DNA of 64,000 bases from Peribacillus kribbensis DSM 17871 (GTDB lineage: Bacteria; Bacillota; Bacilli; Bacillales; DSM-1321): contig NZ_KE387237.1 in the NCBI RefSeq assembly GCF_000430765.1, positions 1 through 64,000 on the forward strand, written 5' to 3'. Of the stretch, positions 39,148 through 47,932 are shown one piece after another (the stretch's first letter is position 1; each line of letters opens with the position of its first letter). A program made the position numbers and the translations under genes. The notes beneath the pieces are model-generated. The model was not told the DNA's origin. It did no database searches and saw nothing but the letters and a program-made list of their open reading frames with translations.

Positions 39148-39176
39148 GCGTATCAGGACTATTAGGAGGAAACATA

Positions 39177-41591
39177 ATGAATTTTTTCCACAAGAAGATT
39201 GAGAAAAAGTGGCAGAAGTATTGGGAAGAAAATAAGACCTTTAAAACGAGTGAGGATAAGGGAAAACCTAAATTCTATGCTCTGGATATGTTCCCGTACC
39301 CTTCAGGCGCCGGCCTGCATGTAGGGCATCCGGAAGGATACACGGCTACAGATATTCTTTCAAGAATGAAGCGCATGCAGGGCTATAAAGTCCTTCATCC
39401 AATTGGCTGGGATGCTTTCGGTCTTCCTGCTGAGCAGTATGCTCTTGATACAGGAAATGATCCTGCAGAGTTCACCGCGCAAAATATTGAAACCTTCAAA
39501 CGCCAGATTAAGGAACTTGGCTTCTCATATGACTGGGATCGTGAGGTAAATACAACGGATCCGGACTACTACAAGTGGACACAGTGGATTTTCCTGAAGC
39601 TGTTTGAAAAAGGTTTGGCCTATGTGGATGAAGTTCCAGTTAACTGGTGCCCTGCACTTGGTACGGTTCTTGCAAACGAAGAAGTCATTGACGGCAAAAG
39701 TGAGCGTGGAGGCCATCCTGTAGAGCGCCGCCCAATGAGACAGTGGATGCTTAAGATCACCGCATACGCTGACCGTCTTGCAGAGGACCTGGAAGAGCTG
39801 GATTGGCCAGAAAGCCTTAAGGATATGCAGCGCAACTGGATCGGCCGATCCGAGGGAGCGGAGCTTGAATTTGCGATTGACGGCCATGAAGGAGCATTCC
39901 GGGTATTCACTACACGCCCTGATACCCTGTTTGGAGCAACCTATGCAGTCCTTGCCCCTGAACATGCTCTTGTAAGCAAAATCACGACAAAAGCACAGCG
40001 GGCAGAAGTGGAGGCGTACCTGGAAAAGGTCAAGCATAAAAGCGATTTAGAAAGAACGGATCTTGCCAAAGATAAGACAGGGGTATTCACTGGTGCTTAT
40101 GCCATCAATCCTGTGAATCAACAGAAAATGCCGATCTGGATTGCCGACTATGTACTCTCCACTTATGGAACCGGGGCCATCATGGCTGTTCCAGCCCATG
40201 ATGAGCGCGATTATGAATTTGCCAGAAAGTTTGAACTGCCGATCGTTGAGGTTGTGGAAGGCGGCAATATTGAACAAGAAGCGTACACCGGTAATGGAAA
40301 GCATATTAATTCAGACTTCCTGAATGGAACAGATAAAGAGGAAGGCATTAAACAAATGATTGCCTGGCTTGAGGAAAAAGGAATCGGTGAAAAGAAGGTA
40401 ACCTACCGTCTCCGTGACTGGCTGTTCAGCCGCCAGCGTTACTGGGGTGAGCCTATTCCAGTTATTCACTGGGAGGATGGCACAAGCACTGCGGTCAGCG
40501 TGGAAGAGCTTCCGCTTATGCTTCCGAAAACAACGGAAATCAAACCTTCCGGCACTGGTGAGTCTCCGCTTGCCAATATCGATGAGTGGGTCAATGTAGT
40601 GGATGAGAACGGACGAAAAGGACGCCGCGAAACCAATACCATGCCGCAATGGGCGGGAAGCTGCTGGTATTATCTGCGCTATATCGACCCAACCAATAAA
40701 GCGGCGCTTGCCGATGCGGAAAAGCTGAAGGAATGGCTTCCGGTCGATATCTATATCGGCGGTGCTGAGCATGCGGTCCTTCACTTGCTATATGCAAGAT
40801 TCTGGCACAAGTTCTTGTATGATATCGGTGTGGTTCCGACAAAAGAACCGTTCCAGAAGCTGTTCAACCAGGGTATGATTCTTGGAGAAAACAATGAGAA
40901 AATGAGTAAATCCAAGGGCAATGTTGTAAACCCTGATGAAATCATTGAAAGCCATGGAGCAGATACACTGCGTCTTTACGAAATGTTCATGGGGCCGCTT
41001 GACGCATCCATCGCATGGTCCACAAACGGCCTTGATGGATCCCGTCGATTCCTTGACCGTATCTGGCGTCTGCTTGTAGACGAAGATGGAAGCCTTTCTT
41101 CAAAAGTGGTCGATGCAGAAGGCAGCGGAGAGCTTGAAAAAGTGTATCATCAGACAGTTAAAAAGGTGACAGAGGATTTTGAAGGCATTCGCTTTAATAC
41201 AGCCATTTCACAATTGATGGTATTCATCAATGAAGCTTATAAAGCAGACCAGCTTCCTAAGGCCTATGTAGAGGGCTTTGTAAAAATGCTTTCTCCAATC
41301 TGTCCGCACATCACCGAGGAGCTTTGGGAGAAGCTAGGCCACGATGGTACAATCACCTATGAAACATGGCCTGCTTATGATGAAGCAAAGCTTGTCGCAG
41401 ATGAAGTTGAAATTGTGGTTCAAGTCAACGGTAAGGTGAAGCATAAGCTTATGGTTCCTGCTGGAGCAAGCAGAGAAGAGCTTGAGCAGATCGCCATGGG
41501 AGATAACGAAACACAAGAACAAATCAGCGGAAAAACGGTTCGCAAGGTCATTGCGGTTCCTGGCAAGCTGGTTAATATTGTTGCTAATTAA
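39177..41591 (+). CDS. leuS: Leucyl-tRNA synthetase LeuS
   Basis: Class I synthetase, 804 aa, the same length as in B. subtilis. HIGH-type motif HVGHPEG in the N-terminal Rossmann fold, an inserted CP1 editing domain (about 220-420), KMSKS in [10 protein letters not shown], and a C-terminal anticodon-binding domain. ATG at 39177 behind TAGGAGGA. The open frame extends 33 codons into the T-box leader, which is not coding. Regulated by the T-box. Confidence 0.97.
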   Translation: MNFFHKKIEKKWQKYWEENKTFKTSEDKGKPKFYALDMFPYPSGAGLHVGHPEGYTATDILSRMKRMQGYKVLHPIGWDAFGLPAEQYALDTGNDPAEFTAQNIETFKRQIKELGFSYDWDREVNTTDPDYYKWTQWIFLKLFEKGLAYVDEVPVNWCPALGTVLANEEVIDGKSERGGHPVERRPMRQWMLKITAYADRLAEDLEELDWPESLKDMQRNWIGRSEGAELEFAIDGHEGAFRVFTTRPDTLFGATYAVLAPEHALVSKITTKAQRAEVEAYLEKVKHKSDLERTDLAKDKTGVFTGAYAINPVNQQKMPIWIADYVLSTYGTGAIMAVPAHDERDYEFARKFELPIVEVVEGGNIEQEAYTGNGKHINSDFLNGTDKEEGIKQMIAWLEEKGIGEKKVTYRLRDWLFSRQRYWGEPIPVIHWEDGTSTAVSVEELPLMLPKTTEIKPSGTGESPLANIDEWVNVVDENGRKGRRETNTMPQWAGSCWYYLRYIDPTNKAALADAEKLKEWLPVDIYIGGAEHAVLHLLYARFWHKFLYDIGVVPTKEPFQKLFNQGMILGENNEKMSKSKGNVVNPDEIIESHGADTLRLYEMFMGPLDASIAWSTNGLDGSRRFLDRIWRLLVDEDGSLSSKVVDAEGSGELEKVYHQTVKKVTEDFEGIRFNTAISQLMVFINEAYKADQLPKAYVEGFVKMLSPICPHITEELWEKLGHDGTITYETWPAYDEAKLVADEVEIVVQVNGKVKHKLMVPAGASREELEQIAMGDNETQEQISGKTVRKVIAVPGKLVNIVAN

Positions 41592-41622
41592 CATATAGAA
41601 GGCAGGCTCCAATTCCTGCTGC

Positions 41623-41671
41623 AGACTGAAGACCAACTTGATTCTAACGAGTTTGTCTTCAGTCTTTTTTT
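41623..41671 (+). terminator. Terminator of leuS
   Basis: Stem AGACTGAAGAC...AACT with AGTT...GTCTTCAGTCT (one internal mismatch) and a run of seven T. Confidence 0.9.
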
Positions 41672-41770
41672 GAACCCGGGCTGCTGATTTCCAATCTGGC
41701 TGTCCAGCTTTCCGGTTATCTTTCTATAGTTTTAGGAATACTACTGTAGATTCATGAAGGAGGAGATCGT

Positions 41771-41992
41771 GTGAAGAATCATAGATATTTATTGAAGGAT
41801 TCGATTCAGGCGGAAGAGCTTGCTGGAGATTTAAGGGTCCAGCTCGAGGTAAATAGATTCGATGATTATTCGATCGTTCCTGTCGTGCAGAGAAACGAAC
41901 TTATCGTACAGATTCCAGATGCGGCAGGAGATCTTGAAGATACGGTTGATGCATTTATGGCTGGGTATTATGATGGGAAAATGCTTGAATAA
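41771..41992 (+). CDS. Small acidic protein of unknown function (73 aa)
   Basis: GTG start at 41771 with AAGGAGGA 6 nt upstream. 73 aa, acidic, soluble; a beta-like middle (QRNELIVQIP) is flanked by acidic helical stretches (AGDLEDTVDAFMAGYYDG). I do not recognise the family. Stands alone between the leuS terminator and its own terminator. Confidence 0.7.
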   Translation: MKNHRYLLKDSIQAEELAGDLRVQLEVNRFDDYSIVPVVQRNELIVQIPDAAGDLEDTVDAFMAGYYDGKMLE

Positions 41993-42024
41993 AGAAGCCG
42001 GAGTTCAGTTCAAGGGATTCGGCA

Positions 42025-42058
42025 TAAAGGGATATCAGGCTGATATCCCTTTATTTAT
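42025..42058 (+). terminator. Terminator after the 73-aa gene
   Basis: Stem TAAAGGGATATCA with TGATATCCCTTTA, 3-nt loop, T-rich tail. Confidence 0.88.
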
Positions 42059-42167
42059 TCAGGTAATTGATTTTATTGTTATCCACCATCATCCCTCCTT
42101 GATCAAGTTATTACTGGATATATCCAGAGCAGAGCAGAGTAAACAAACGAGGCTATTCCCTGAGTAT

Positions 42168-42220
42168 ATGTTAACTGTTTATTAAAATCGGTTGACAATG
42201 AACTTTTCTCTCTTTATCTT
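42168..42220 (+). promoter_or_regulatory. bioY promoter with BirA-type operator
   Basis: Half-sites ATGTTAACT (42168-42176) and GGTTGACAAT (42190-42199) face each other across 13 bases, close to the BirA operator TTGTTAACC...GGTTAACAA. The right half contains a perfect -35 TTGACA (42192-42197) with TATCTT 17 bp downstream, so bound BirA-biotinyl-AMP would block RNA polymerase. Confidence 0.78.
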
Positions 42221-42323
42221 TAATATAGGCGGTTCCAAAAGGATGTGCTTTTACACCATTCAACATACACCTTCTTCTGCCATCCCTTGGAGACAGCCAA
42301 TATACATATAGGGGAGAACAAAA

Positions 42324-42914
42324 ATGAAATTAAAAACCATTGATCTGACTCTTGCAGCCATGTTTGTGACTCTCATGGCCGTCGGGGCAAATATCACTTC
42401 AATCGCTCCATTCATGGTCATCGGCACAGTGCCTATTACACTCCAGACCTTTTTTGCCGTGCTGGCTGGAGTCGTGCTTGGGAGCCGTTTAGGGGCTATA
42501 TCCATGACTGCCTATGCACTGGCGGGCCTTGTGGGCATCCCGGTTTTTGCCAAGTTCGGAGCCGGATTCTCGACCATTTTTTCTTCCACCTTCGGATTTA
42601 TCCTTTCATATATCTTAACCGCTTATGTCGCAGGAAAAATAGCTGAAAAAGGAAAAAGTACTGCGGCCTATGTCATTGCGGCCCTTGCCGGAATGGCAAT
42701 AAATTATGTGGCGGGTACGAACTGGATGTATATGGCTTTAAAACTATGGGCGGATGCACCAGGGGCTTTCAGCTATAAGATTGCATGGGAATGGATGCTG
42801 GTACCGCTGCCAAAAGATATCATCCTAGCTGTTCTAGCTGGATTGCTTGGCTTCCGTCTGGAGAAAACGGTTCTTTCAAAGGGGCAGTTTAAACATTTAA
42901 AACGTGCTTCCTGA
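42324..42914 (+). CDS. bioY: Biotin transporter BioY
   Basis: 196 aa S-component of an ECF-type vitamin importer, about six membrane helices, with the biotin-binding block AGLVGIPVFAKFGAG followed by FGFILSY. It can work alone or with a shared EcfAAT module, which is not in this window. ATG behind AGGGGAG. The BirA operator upstream independently supports biotin as substrate. Confidence 0.94.
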   Translation: MKLKTIDLTLAAMFVTLMAVGANITSIAPFMVIGTVPITLQTFFAVLAGVVLGSRLGAISMTAYALAGLVGIPVFAKFGAGFSTIFSSTFGFILSYILTAYVAGKIAEKGKSTAAYVIAALAGMAINYVAGTNWMYMALKLWADAPGAFSYKIAWEWMLVPLPKDIILAVLAGLLGFRLEKTVLSKGQFKHLKRAS

Positions 42915-42920
42915 TGAAAT

Positions 42921-42951
42921 AAACCGGCTCTTTCATTGAGCCGGTTTTTCT
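42921..42951 (+). terminator. Terminator of bioY
   Basis: Stem AAACCGGCTC with GAGCCGGTTT, 7-nt loop, then T. Confidence 0.9.
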
Positions 42952-43018
42952 TATAGGAATATAAAAAATAAAAAGGAAATTTTTCATCAGCCGCGAATAG
43001 ATAATTAATAGTAACAAG

Positions 43019-43092
43019 CGGAATGTAGCTCAGCTTGGCAGAGCACCGTCATGGGGTGGCGGGGGTCGCAGGTTCAATTCCTGTCATTCCGA
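43019..43092 (+). tRNA. tRNA-Pro(GGG)
   Basis: Acceptor stem CGGAATG/CATTCCG, anticodon loop 43051-43057 ATGGGGT with anticodon GGG at 43053-43055. The A32-T38 loop bases and GTCATGGGG context match proL-type tRNAs. CCA is not encoded. Single-gene unit with its own terminator. Confidence 0.95.
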
Positions 43093-43102
43093 TTAAGATA
43101 GG

Positions 43103-43131
43103 AAACCCGCAAGTACGAAGCGGGTTTTTTT
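43103..43131 (+). terminator. Terminator of tRNA-Pro
   Basis: Stem AAACCCGC with GCGGGTTT, 9-nt loop, run of T. Confidence 0.9.
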
Positions 43132-43488
43132 ATTGCAATGGTGTTCCTCTAAGTGCTCTCCGATGGACATGCTCGATCCATGAATCACGCGCGAATTAGG
43201 AAGAAGCCTGCTCGATAATTAAAAAATCATGTGCGAAACTGGGCCGATCCTGCTCGAAAGTTTGGTAATCATGCTCGAAAGCAGCTGACAGAGGGATCCA
43301 CACCGAACCTTTTCACTAATTTAATCCGGCAATCCGGAAGATTCCGCTACGGCGGAAAAATAAAGCAGGTATTTTTCCGATAAATAGGAAAAAGAGGAGT
43401 TTATCCACTGTTTACAGCCTGGCATGCAATTTGCACTTTATGTAAGTGAATAGTGTAAGTGAATAATTTTTGGATTGGAGGAATTAAA
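43132..43488. other. Gene-free stretch between tRNA-Pro and the secreted hydrolase
   Basis: 357 bases without a gene. The first part holds a 21-bp degenerate tandem array (listed). The second part has an inverted pair TCCGGCAATCCGGA around 43324-43337, and must contain the promoter of the hydrolase gene; I could not place convincing -35/-10 boxes. Confidence 0.55.
43168..43290. repeat. Degenerate 21-bp tandem repeat array
   Basis: Units start at 43186, 43207, 43228, 43249 and 43270, exactly 21 bp apart, plus an 18-bp unit at 43168. Each opens with C(A/C)(T/C)G(C/T)(T/G)CGA; the remaining 12 bases vary. Openings alternate CATG, CACG, CCTG, CATG, CCTG, CATG. Not coding and not a CRISPR array. 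Confidence 0.8.
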
Positions 43489-45006
43489 GTGGTCAAAAAG
43501 AAGCTTTTTACACTGCTATCTGCATCGCTGGCTGCCCTGCCATTTGTGTGCGGCCCTGTTCAGACGGAAGCTGCGGAAAAGCCATTGGTTGAAGGGGCGG
43601 ATCATGTTCGGGTAACGTATTTTGACGGAAAGGAAGGCAATTGGCTGACCACGAAGAATCCTGCCCAGTACAATGCCGCAACGGTTTATGGGAATATTGG
43701 ATTGGCACCTGTCAATTGGGGGGACAAAGCATCCCGGACGGGCTGGCATAGCATGTATAAGCCTGGTGAGATTACAGGGACACAGGTCAATGGCCAGTTT
43801 GGGGATGCTTCTTTTGTCATCCGGGTTCCTGAAAACTGGAATGGGAAATTGGTAATGGCAGGGATTCCGGCTACGAGGAATGAAACCTCAACAGATCTTT
43901 TGTTCAGTGATTATGTTCTGTCAAAAGGCTATGCGTTTGCTGCGACTGACAAAGGTACACAGGGAGTGGCCGATCCCGCCGATCCGCTTGCCAAATCGAA
44001 GAATGCCCTTGCTTCTGATGAAGATAGTGTAGCAGAATGGAATGTTAGGTTCAGGGAACTGACCGTGGCAGCGCAGCGCTACTTAACCGATCGCTATCCA
44101 ACCCGATTAATCAGTAAAAAAGATAAGAAAAATCCTGCATCCAGGCTTGTATCCGAGCACCATAAGGTCCCAACCTATGCGATGGGAATATCTAATGGAG
44201 GGTATGTGGTTAGATATGCCCTCGAGCATGATAATGGCTCCCGGGAAAATCGGCTTTATGATGGCGGAGTAGATTGGGAGGGAGTGCTCTGGAGGGCTTA
44301 TGAATCGAATCTGATTACTTCCCTGACTCCGGTTGTCAATAACGCTTTTGCGGCCATTTATGGAGCTGGGGAGGAAAAAGCCAGGGCAAGGGAGGAGTTG
44401 TATAAGGCAGGGCTGCCTAAAGGATCCGAAGGCCTTTGGAGCTATCATGATCTGGTTTACTGGTTTATCTCATTAAATATTTATAGAGACGAATTTGATC
44501 CCCATGCGCCGAACCGCACAACATGGCAAAATTATTTAACTATTTTAGCCAATGGATCAAGGGACCGTACGTATGACTGGATCTTTAAAGATTATGATTA
44601 TACCGGCAGACCGCAGACCGTGAAGGATGCCGTGAAAAAGATTCAAAATACTGGAAAGATCAAAGTGCCATTAATCAGTTTAACAGGATCGCTGGATTCG
44701 CTGATATTCCCATCTGTTCATGCCTATCCATATGACCGGCTCATTAAAGACAGTGGAAATGCGGGTCTCCACCGGCTGTATACCATTACAAATGGAAATC
44801 ATGTAGACAGCCTGGTCTGGAATCCTGGAACAGATCCCGCAAAAGAGCTGCAGCCTCTGCTTCCATATGCCCATCAATCCTTTGATCTGCTTGTGGATTG
44901 GGTGGAAAACAAGATGAAGGCCCCAAAAAGCAGGGTGATCGGGTCCCCGAAAATGCCAGCTAAAGTGATAAGCATAGCCACCGGAAAGGTAATCGACCCT
45001 TATTGA
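43489..45006 (+). CDS. Secreted alpha/beta hydrolase, possibly 3-hydroxybutyrate oligomer hydrolase-like
   Basis: 505 aa with a Sec signal peptide (basic MVKKK, hydrophobic core, cleavage near QTEA-AEKP). Nucleophile about S235 in GISNGGYV, an Asp in [11 protein letters not shown] and a late His in [10 protein letters not shown] complete a plausible triad. The fold and a large lid-like insertion (about 255-390) recall 3HB-oligomer hydrolases and tannase-type esterases, but I cannot assign the substrate. GTG at 43489 is chosen (TTGGAGGA 6 nt upstream; the frame runs to 43459). Single-gene unit. Confidence 0.7.
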   Translation: MVKKKLFTLLSASLAALPFVCGPVQTEAAEKPLVEGADHVRVTYFDGKEGNWLTTKNPAQYNAATVYGNIGLAPVNWGDKASRTGWHSMYKPGEITGTQVNGQFGDASFVIRVPENWNGKLVMAGIPATRNETSTDLLFSDYVLSKGYAFAATDKGTQGVADPADPLAKSKNALASDEDSVAEWNVRFRELTVAAQRYLTDRYPTRLISKKDKKNPASRLVSEHHKVPTYAMGISNGGYVVRYALEHDNGSRENRLYDGGVDWEGVLWRAYESNLITSLTPVVNNAFAAIYGAGEEKARAREELYKAGLPKGSEGLWSYHDLVYWFISLNIYRDEFDPHAPNRTTWQNYLTILANGSRDRTYDWIFKDYDYTGRPQTVKDAVKKIQNTGKIKVPLISLTGSLDSLIFPSVHAYPYDRLIKDSGNAGLHRLYTITNGNHVDSLVWNPGTDPAKELQPLLPYAHQSFDLLVDWVENKMKAPKSRVIGSPKMPAKVISIATGKVIDPY

Positions 45007-45012
45007 TGCTGA

Positions 45013-45057
45013 GGGGACTGTCCCTATCTCCCAGAAATAGGGACAGTCCCCCTTTTA
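45013..45057 (+). terminator. Terminator of the secreted hydrolase gene
   Basis: Perfect 15-bp stem (45013-45027 with 45037-45051), 9-nt loop, C/T-rich tail with four T. Confidence 0.88.
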
Positions 45058-45137
45058 ATGCGGTTCTTTTTTAAAATGCTGGCATTCAGAGTATAATAAA
45101 ATTGGAATCTCAATCAGATAAGGGAGTTTTTGTAGTT

Positions 45138-46052
45138 ATGAAAGTAGTAAATAATGTGACTGAACTGATCGGGGAGACTCCCGTTGTGCGTTTAAACAGG
45201 CTGGTACCTGAAGGCGCAGCCGATGTGTATGTAAAGCTTGAGATGTTTAATCCGTCCGGCAGTGTGAAGGACCGGGCTGCTTATAATATGATACATGCTG
45301 CCGAGGAGACAGGGCTTTTAAAACCAGGGTCAACCATTATCGAGCCGACAAGCGGCAATACCGGTATTGGGCTTGCGATGGGAGCGGCTGCCAAGGGCTA
45401 TCGGGCGATCCTGGTTATGCCGGATAATATGACAAAGGAAAGAATCAGTATATTGAAGGCTTACGGGGCAGAGGTGGTTTTGACCCCGGCTGATCAGAAA
45501 ATGCCAGGGGCTATTGCCAAAGCCTTGGAGCTCAAAGAATCGATCCCGGGCAGCTATATTCCCCAGCAATTTGAGAATCATGCAAACGCGGATATCCATC
45601 GGAAAACAACTGCTCTCGAAATATATAAACAAATGGATGGGAACCTGGATGCATTTGTGGCAACGGCAGGAACAGGCGGAACCATTACGGGTACAGGTGA
45701 AAAGCTGAAAGAGCTGATGGATGGCCTGTATATCGCCGTTGTCGAGCCTAAAGGCTCGCCAGTCCTTTCAGGCGGACAGCCCGGCCCGCATAAGCTTGTT
45801 GGGACAAGCCCGGGATTCGTGCCCAATATTTTAAATACCTCCATTTACGACGAAATTATTCAAATTGCAGATGAAGAGGCAGTGGAAACCTTTAAGAGAA
45901 TGGCACGGGAAGAAGGGCTGTTTGTCGGATTGTCTGCAGGGGCTGCTGTGTATGCGGCCATCCAGATCGCAGTCAGGCTTGGAAAAGGAAAGAAAGTATT
46001 GTGCATTGCCCCTGACAGCGGGGAACGCTATTTAAGCATGGACCTCATTTAA
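45138..46052 (+). CDS. ytkP: Cysteine synthase-like PLP enzyme YtkP
   Basis: 304 aa fold-type II PLP protein. PLP lysine K44 in NPSGSVKDRAA, substrate loop EPTSGNTGIG, phosphate cup TAGTGGTITG. Expected to make cysteine from O-acetylserine and sulfide; B. subtilis YtkP is a second cysteine synthase-like protein besides CysK, with no settled role. ATG at 45138 has AAGGGA about 12 nt upstream, longer than usual; upstream in-frame codons are not family-like. A rhodanese gene follows 57 nt on. Confidence 0.87.
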   Translation: MKVVNNVTELIGETPVVRLNRLVPEGAADVYVKLEMFNPSGSVKDRAAYNMIHAAEETGLLKPGSTIIEPTSGNTGIGLAMGAAAKGYRAILVMPDNMTKERISILKAYGAEVVLTPADQKMPGAIAKALELKESIPGSYIPQQFENHANADIHRKTTALEIYKQMDGNLDAFVATAGTGGTITGTGEKLKELMDGLYIAVVEPKGSPVLSGGQPGPHKLVGTSPGFVPNILNTSIYDEIIQIADEEAVETFKRMAREEGLFVGLSAGAAVYAAIQIAVRLGKGKKVLCIAPDSGERYLSMDLI

Positions 46053-46109
46053 GCTTATCAGCAAGACTACCCTGTATGAAACAAGGAAATAGTAGGAAGG
46101 ATGAAAACC

Positions 46110-46418
46110 ATGGAAGAATTAAAAAAGATTACCACAAAGGAATTAGAGGAAAAGATTGATAAAGGCGAAAACCTTAACATGATTGATGTCAGGGAGGACG
46201 AGGAAGTAGCAGAAGGCATGATCCCTGGAGCCGTCCACATAAAAATGGGTGAAATCCCTGAAAGACTCGATGAGCTTGAGAAAGACAAGGAGTACATCAT
46301 TATCTGCCGTTCCGGCGGCAGAAGTGGAAGAGTGTGCCATTTCCTGCAGGACCAGGGCTATAAAGTCACCAACATGGAAGGCGGCATGCTGAACTGGCAT
46401 GGAGAAAAGGAGTTTTAA
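46110..46418 (+). CDS. ytwF: Rhodanese-like sulfurtransferase YtwF
   Basis: 102 aa single rhodanese domain with catalytic C66 in the loop CRSGGRS. Carries persulfide sulfur; acceptor unknown. ATG at 46110 is chosen because AGGAAGG ends 9 nt before it; the ATG at 46101 abuts that site. Placement directly after the cysteine synthase-like gene hints at a shared sulfur role. Confidence 0.88.
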   Translation: MEELKKITTKELEEKIDKGENLNMIDVREDEEVAEGMIPGAVHIKMGEIPERLDELEKDKEYIIICRSGGRSGRVCHFLQDQGYKVTNMEGGMLNWHGEKEF

Positions 46419-46590
46419 TTAGGCTGTTCTAAAAGATTGTTTGTAATAAGTTCTGTGCCTCCTCTTTTTTAAGGCTCTTTTCTAAACGATTGTTGTGTTT
46501 TAAAATTATGAGAGGCAATTCCATTATCAATCACCTTGTTTAAAAGCACAAAGTTTACGAAAACAGCCTTTTTTAAAACCAGCCCTTCAA
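46417..46590. repeat. Related inverted repeats between ytwF and the cse60-like gene
   Basis: AAGGCTCTTTTCTAAACGAT from about 46472 and the reverse complement of 46540-46583 (AAAGGCTGTTTTCGTAAACT) are similar over some 35 bases. A third partial copy, AGGCTGTTCTAAAAGATTGT, starts near 46422. Looks like a decayed hairpin or MITE-like element. Confidence 0.45.
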
Positions 46591-46662
46591 TTAGCCTGCT
46601 TGTAGTTTAAAAACCGCTCAATCTGTCCACAATGCTACTAAAAGGATTGGGAGAGATTGGCC

Positions 46663-46848
46663 GTGATTCAAGTGAAATTATTTGACTATGAACATGAGAA
46701 AGATCTGGAAAAAGGAATGAATTCCTTTTTAAAAGGAATGAAAGAAGATCAGCTCGTTGATATCAAATATAATATAGCGGCTATGAACGAGGATGAAGAA
46801 GAACAAATATACTGCTTCAGCGCAATGGTCATCTACCGCAGAACATAA
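46663..46848 (+). CDS. Small protein, probably sporulation protein Cse60
   Basis: 61 aa from the GTG at 46663 (GGGAGA 8 nt upstream; TTG at 46657 is too close). Pattern IQVKLFDYEHEKDLEKGMN then QLVDIKYNIAA and EEEQIYCFSAMVIYR matches my memory of Cse60, a small sigma-E regulon protein of unknown function. I did not find a convincing sigma-E promoter. Confidence 0.65.
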   Translation: MIQVKLFDYEHEKDLEKGMNSFLKGMKEDQLVDIKYNIAAMNEDEEEQIYCFSAMVIYRRT

Positions 46849-46877
46849 AACACCCTGTCATTACAGGGTGTTCATTT
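46849..46877 (+). terminator. Terminator of the cse60-like gene
   Basis: Stem AACACCCTGT with ACAGGGTGTT, loop CATT, T-rich tail. Confidence 0.88.
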
Positions 46878-46938
46878 TGTTGTTAGGCATCTAGCTATTC
46901 ATATGAGAGAAAGGGGCTGATTGGACAGCCCCTCTTCA

Positions 46939-47904
46939 TTATGGAATCAGCAGAATCTTTCCAGTGCTTTTCCTGCTTTCAATTAATTGATGTGCCTTCG
47001 CGCCATCTTTGAGCTTAAAGAGGGTCGGAGGGGCAATTCTTACAGCGCCTGACCGTATCCATTCAAAAAGCTGGCGGGACCGATTGATTCTCTCTTGGCT
47101 TGAGGTAAGGTAGTTCCAGAGATCTCCTCCGGTCAGCGTTTTTGAAGTATCCATCAGCATCCTGGGATCCACAGGGACAGGATCTCCGCCCGCCATCCCG
47201 AAGAACACCACATGACCGCCGATTCTCGCTGCTTTGAAGCTTTCCTCCAGAGTGGAGCCGACTGAATCATAGACTGCATCAGCCCCTTTTTCATCAGTCA
47301 CGGAAAGTACTTGATCGGCCCAATTCTCTCCATATAAGAATACATGGTCAGCCCCTGCTTGAAGCGCAACCTTCTTTTTCTCTTCGGAGGAAGTCAGACC
47401 GATGGTAAGAGCACCTAAATGCCGCGAAATGCCGCTAAGCAGCTGACCCACTCCGCCGGCCGCAGCATGCACGACCACTGTATCGCCCCTCTTAATCACA
47501 AAGCTGTCCTGTGCAAGGTACTGTGCAGTTAAACCCTGGAGAAGAAGGGAGGCAGCAGTTTCAAAGGAAATATCTTCAGGGAGAGGGATGGCATGCTCCT
47601 CAGGTACTGCAACCAGCTCTGCATTGGCGTAAGGAACATCTGCAAAAGCTACCCTATCTCCCGGTTTAAAGCCCGTTATATCAGCTCCTGTCCTGACAAC
47701 CACGCCCGCGCCCTCATACCCGAGTATGTATGGCGGTTCGCCAGCAAGATGATAATGACCCTTTCTGCGATATACATCAGCGAAATTTAATCCAATCGCC
47801 TTTGTTTCTACAAGTATCTCGCTGTTTCCAATCTTAGGATCCGGAATGTCTGTATAGGAAAGGACTTCCGGTCCGCCAAACGTATTAAAAACAAGTGCTT
47901 TCAT
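46939..47904 (-). CDS. NADPH:quinone reductase-type MDR oxidoreductase
   Basis: 321 aa zinc-independent medium-chain dehydrogenase/reductase: N-terminal GroES-like domain with GLNFADVYRRKG, then a Rossmann domain with AAAGGVGQLL at about 148-157. Similar to QorA/crotonyl-type reductases; physiological substrate unknown. ATG at 47904 with GCAGGA 5-6 nt upstream. Likely co-transcribed with ytfP, 28 nt upstream. Confidence 0.87.
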   Translation of the reverse strand: MKALVFNTFGGPEVLSYTDIPDPKIGNSEILVETKAIGLNFADVYRRKGHYHLAGEPPYILGYEGAGVVVRTGADITGFKPGDRVAFADVPYANAELVAVPEEHAIPLPEDISFETAASLLLQGLTAQYLAQDSFVIKRGDTVVVHAAAGGVGQLLSGISRHLGALTIGLTSSEEKKKVALQAGADHVFLYGENWADQVLSVTDEKGADAVYDSVGSTLEESFKAARIGGHVVFFGMAGGDPVPVDPRMLMDTSKTLTGGDLWNYLTSSQERINRSRQLFEWIRSGAVRIAPPTLFKLKDGAKAHQLIESRKSTGKILLIP

Positions 47905-47932
47905 AGTATCCTGCTTTCTATTATTAGTTTGA

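Noticed and set aside
39525-40037. 170-codon minus-strand frame within leuS
   Set aside because: Longest antisense shadow in the window, but it lies inside conserved synthetase sequence, is Cys-rich and has no translation signal.
43168-43290. CRISPR array
   Set aside because: Only 9 bases are conserved per 21-bp unit, repeats are too short and no cas gene is in the window.
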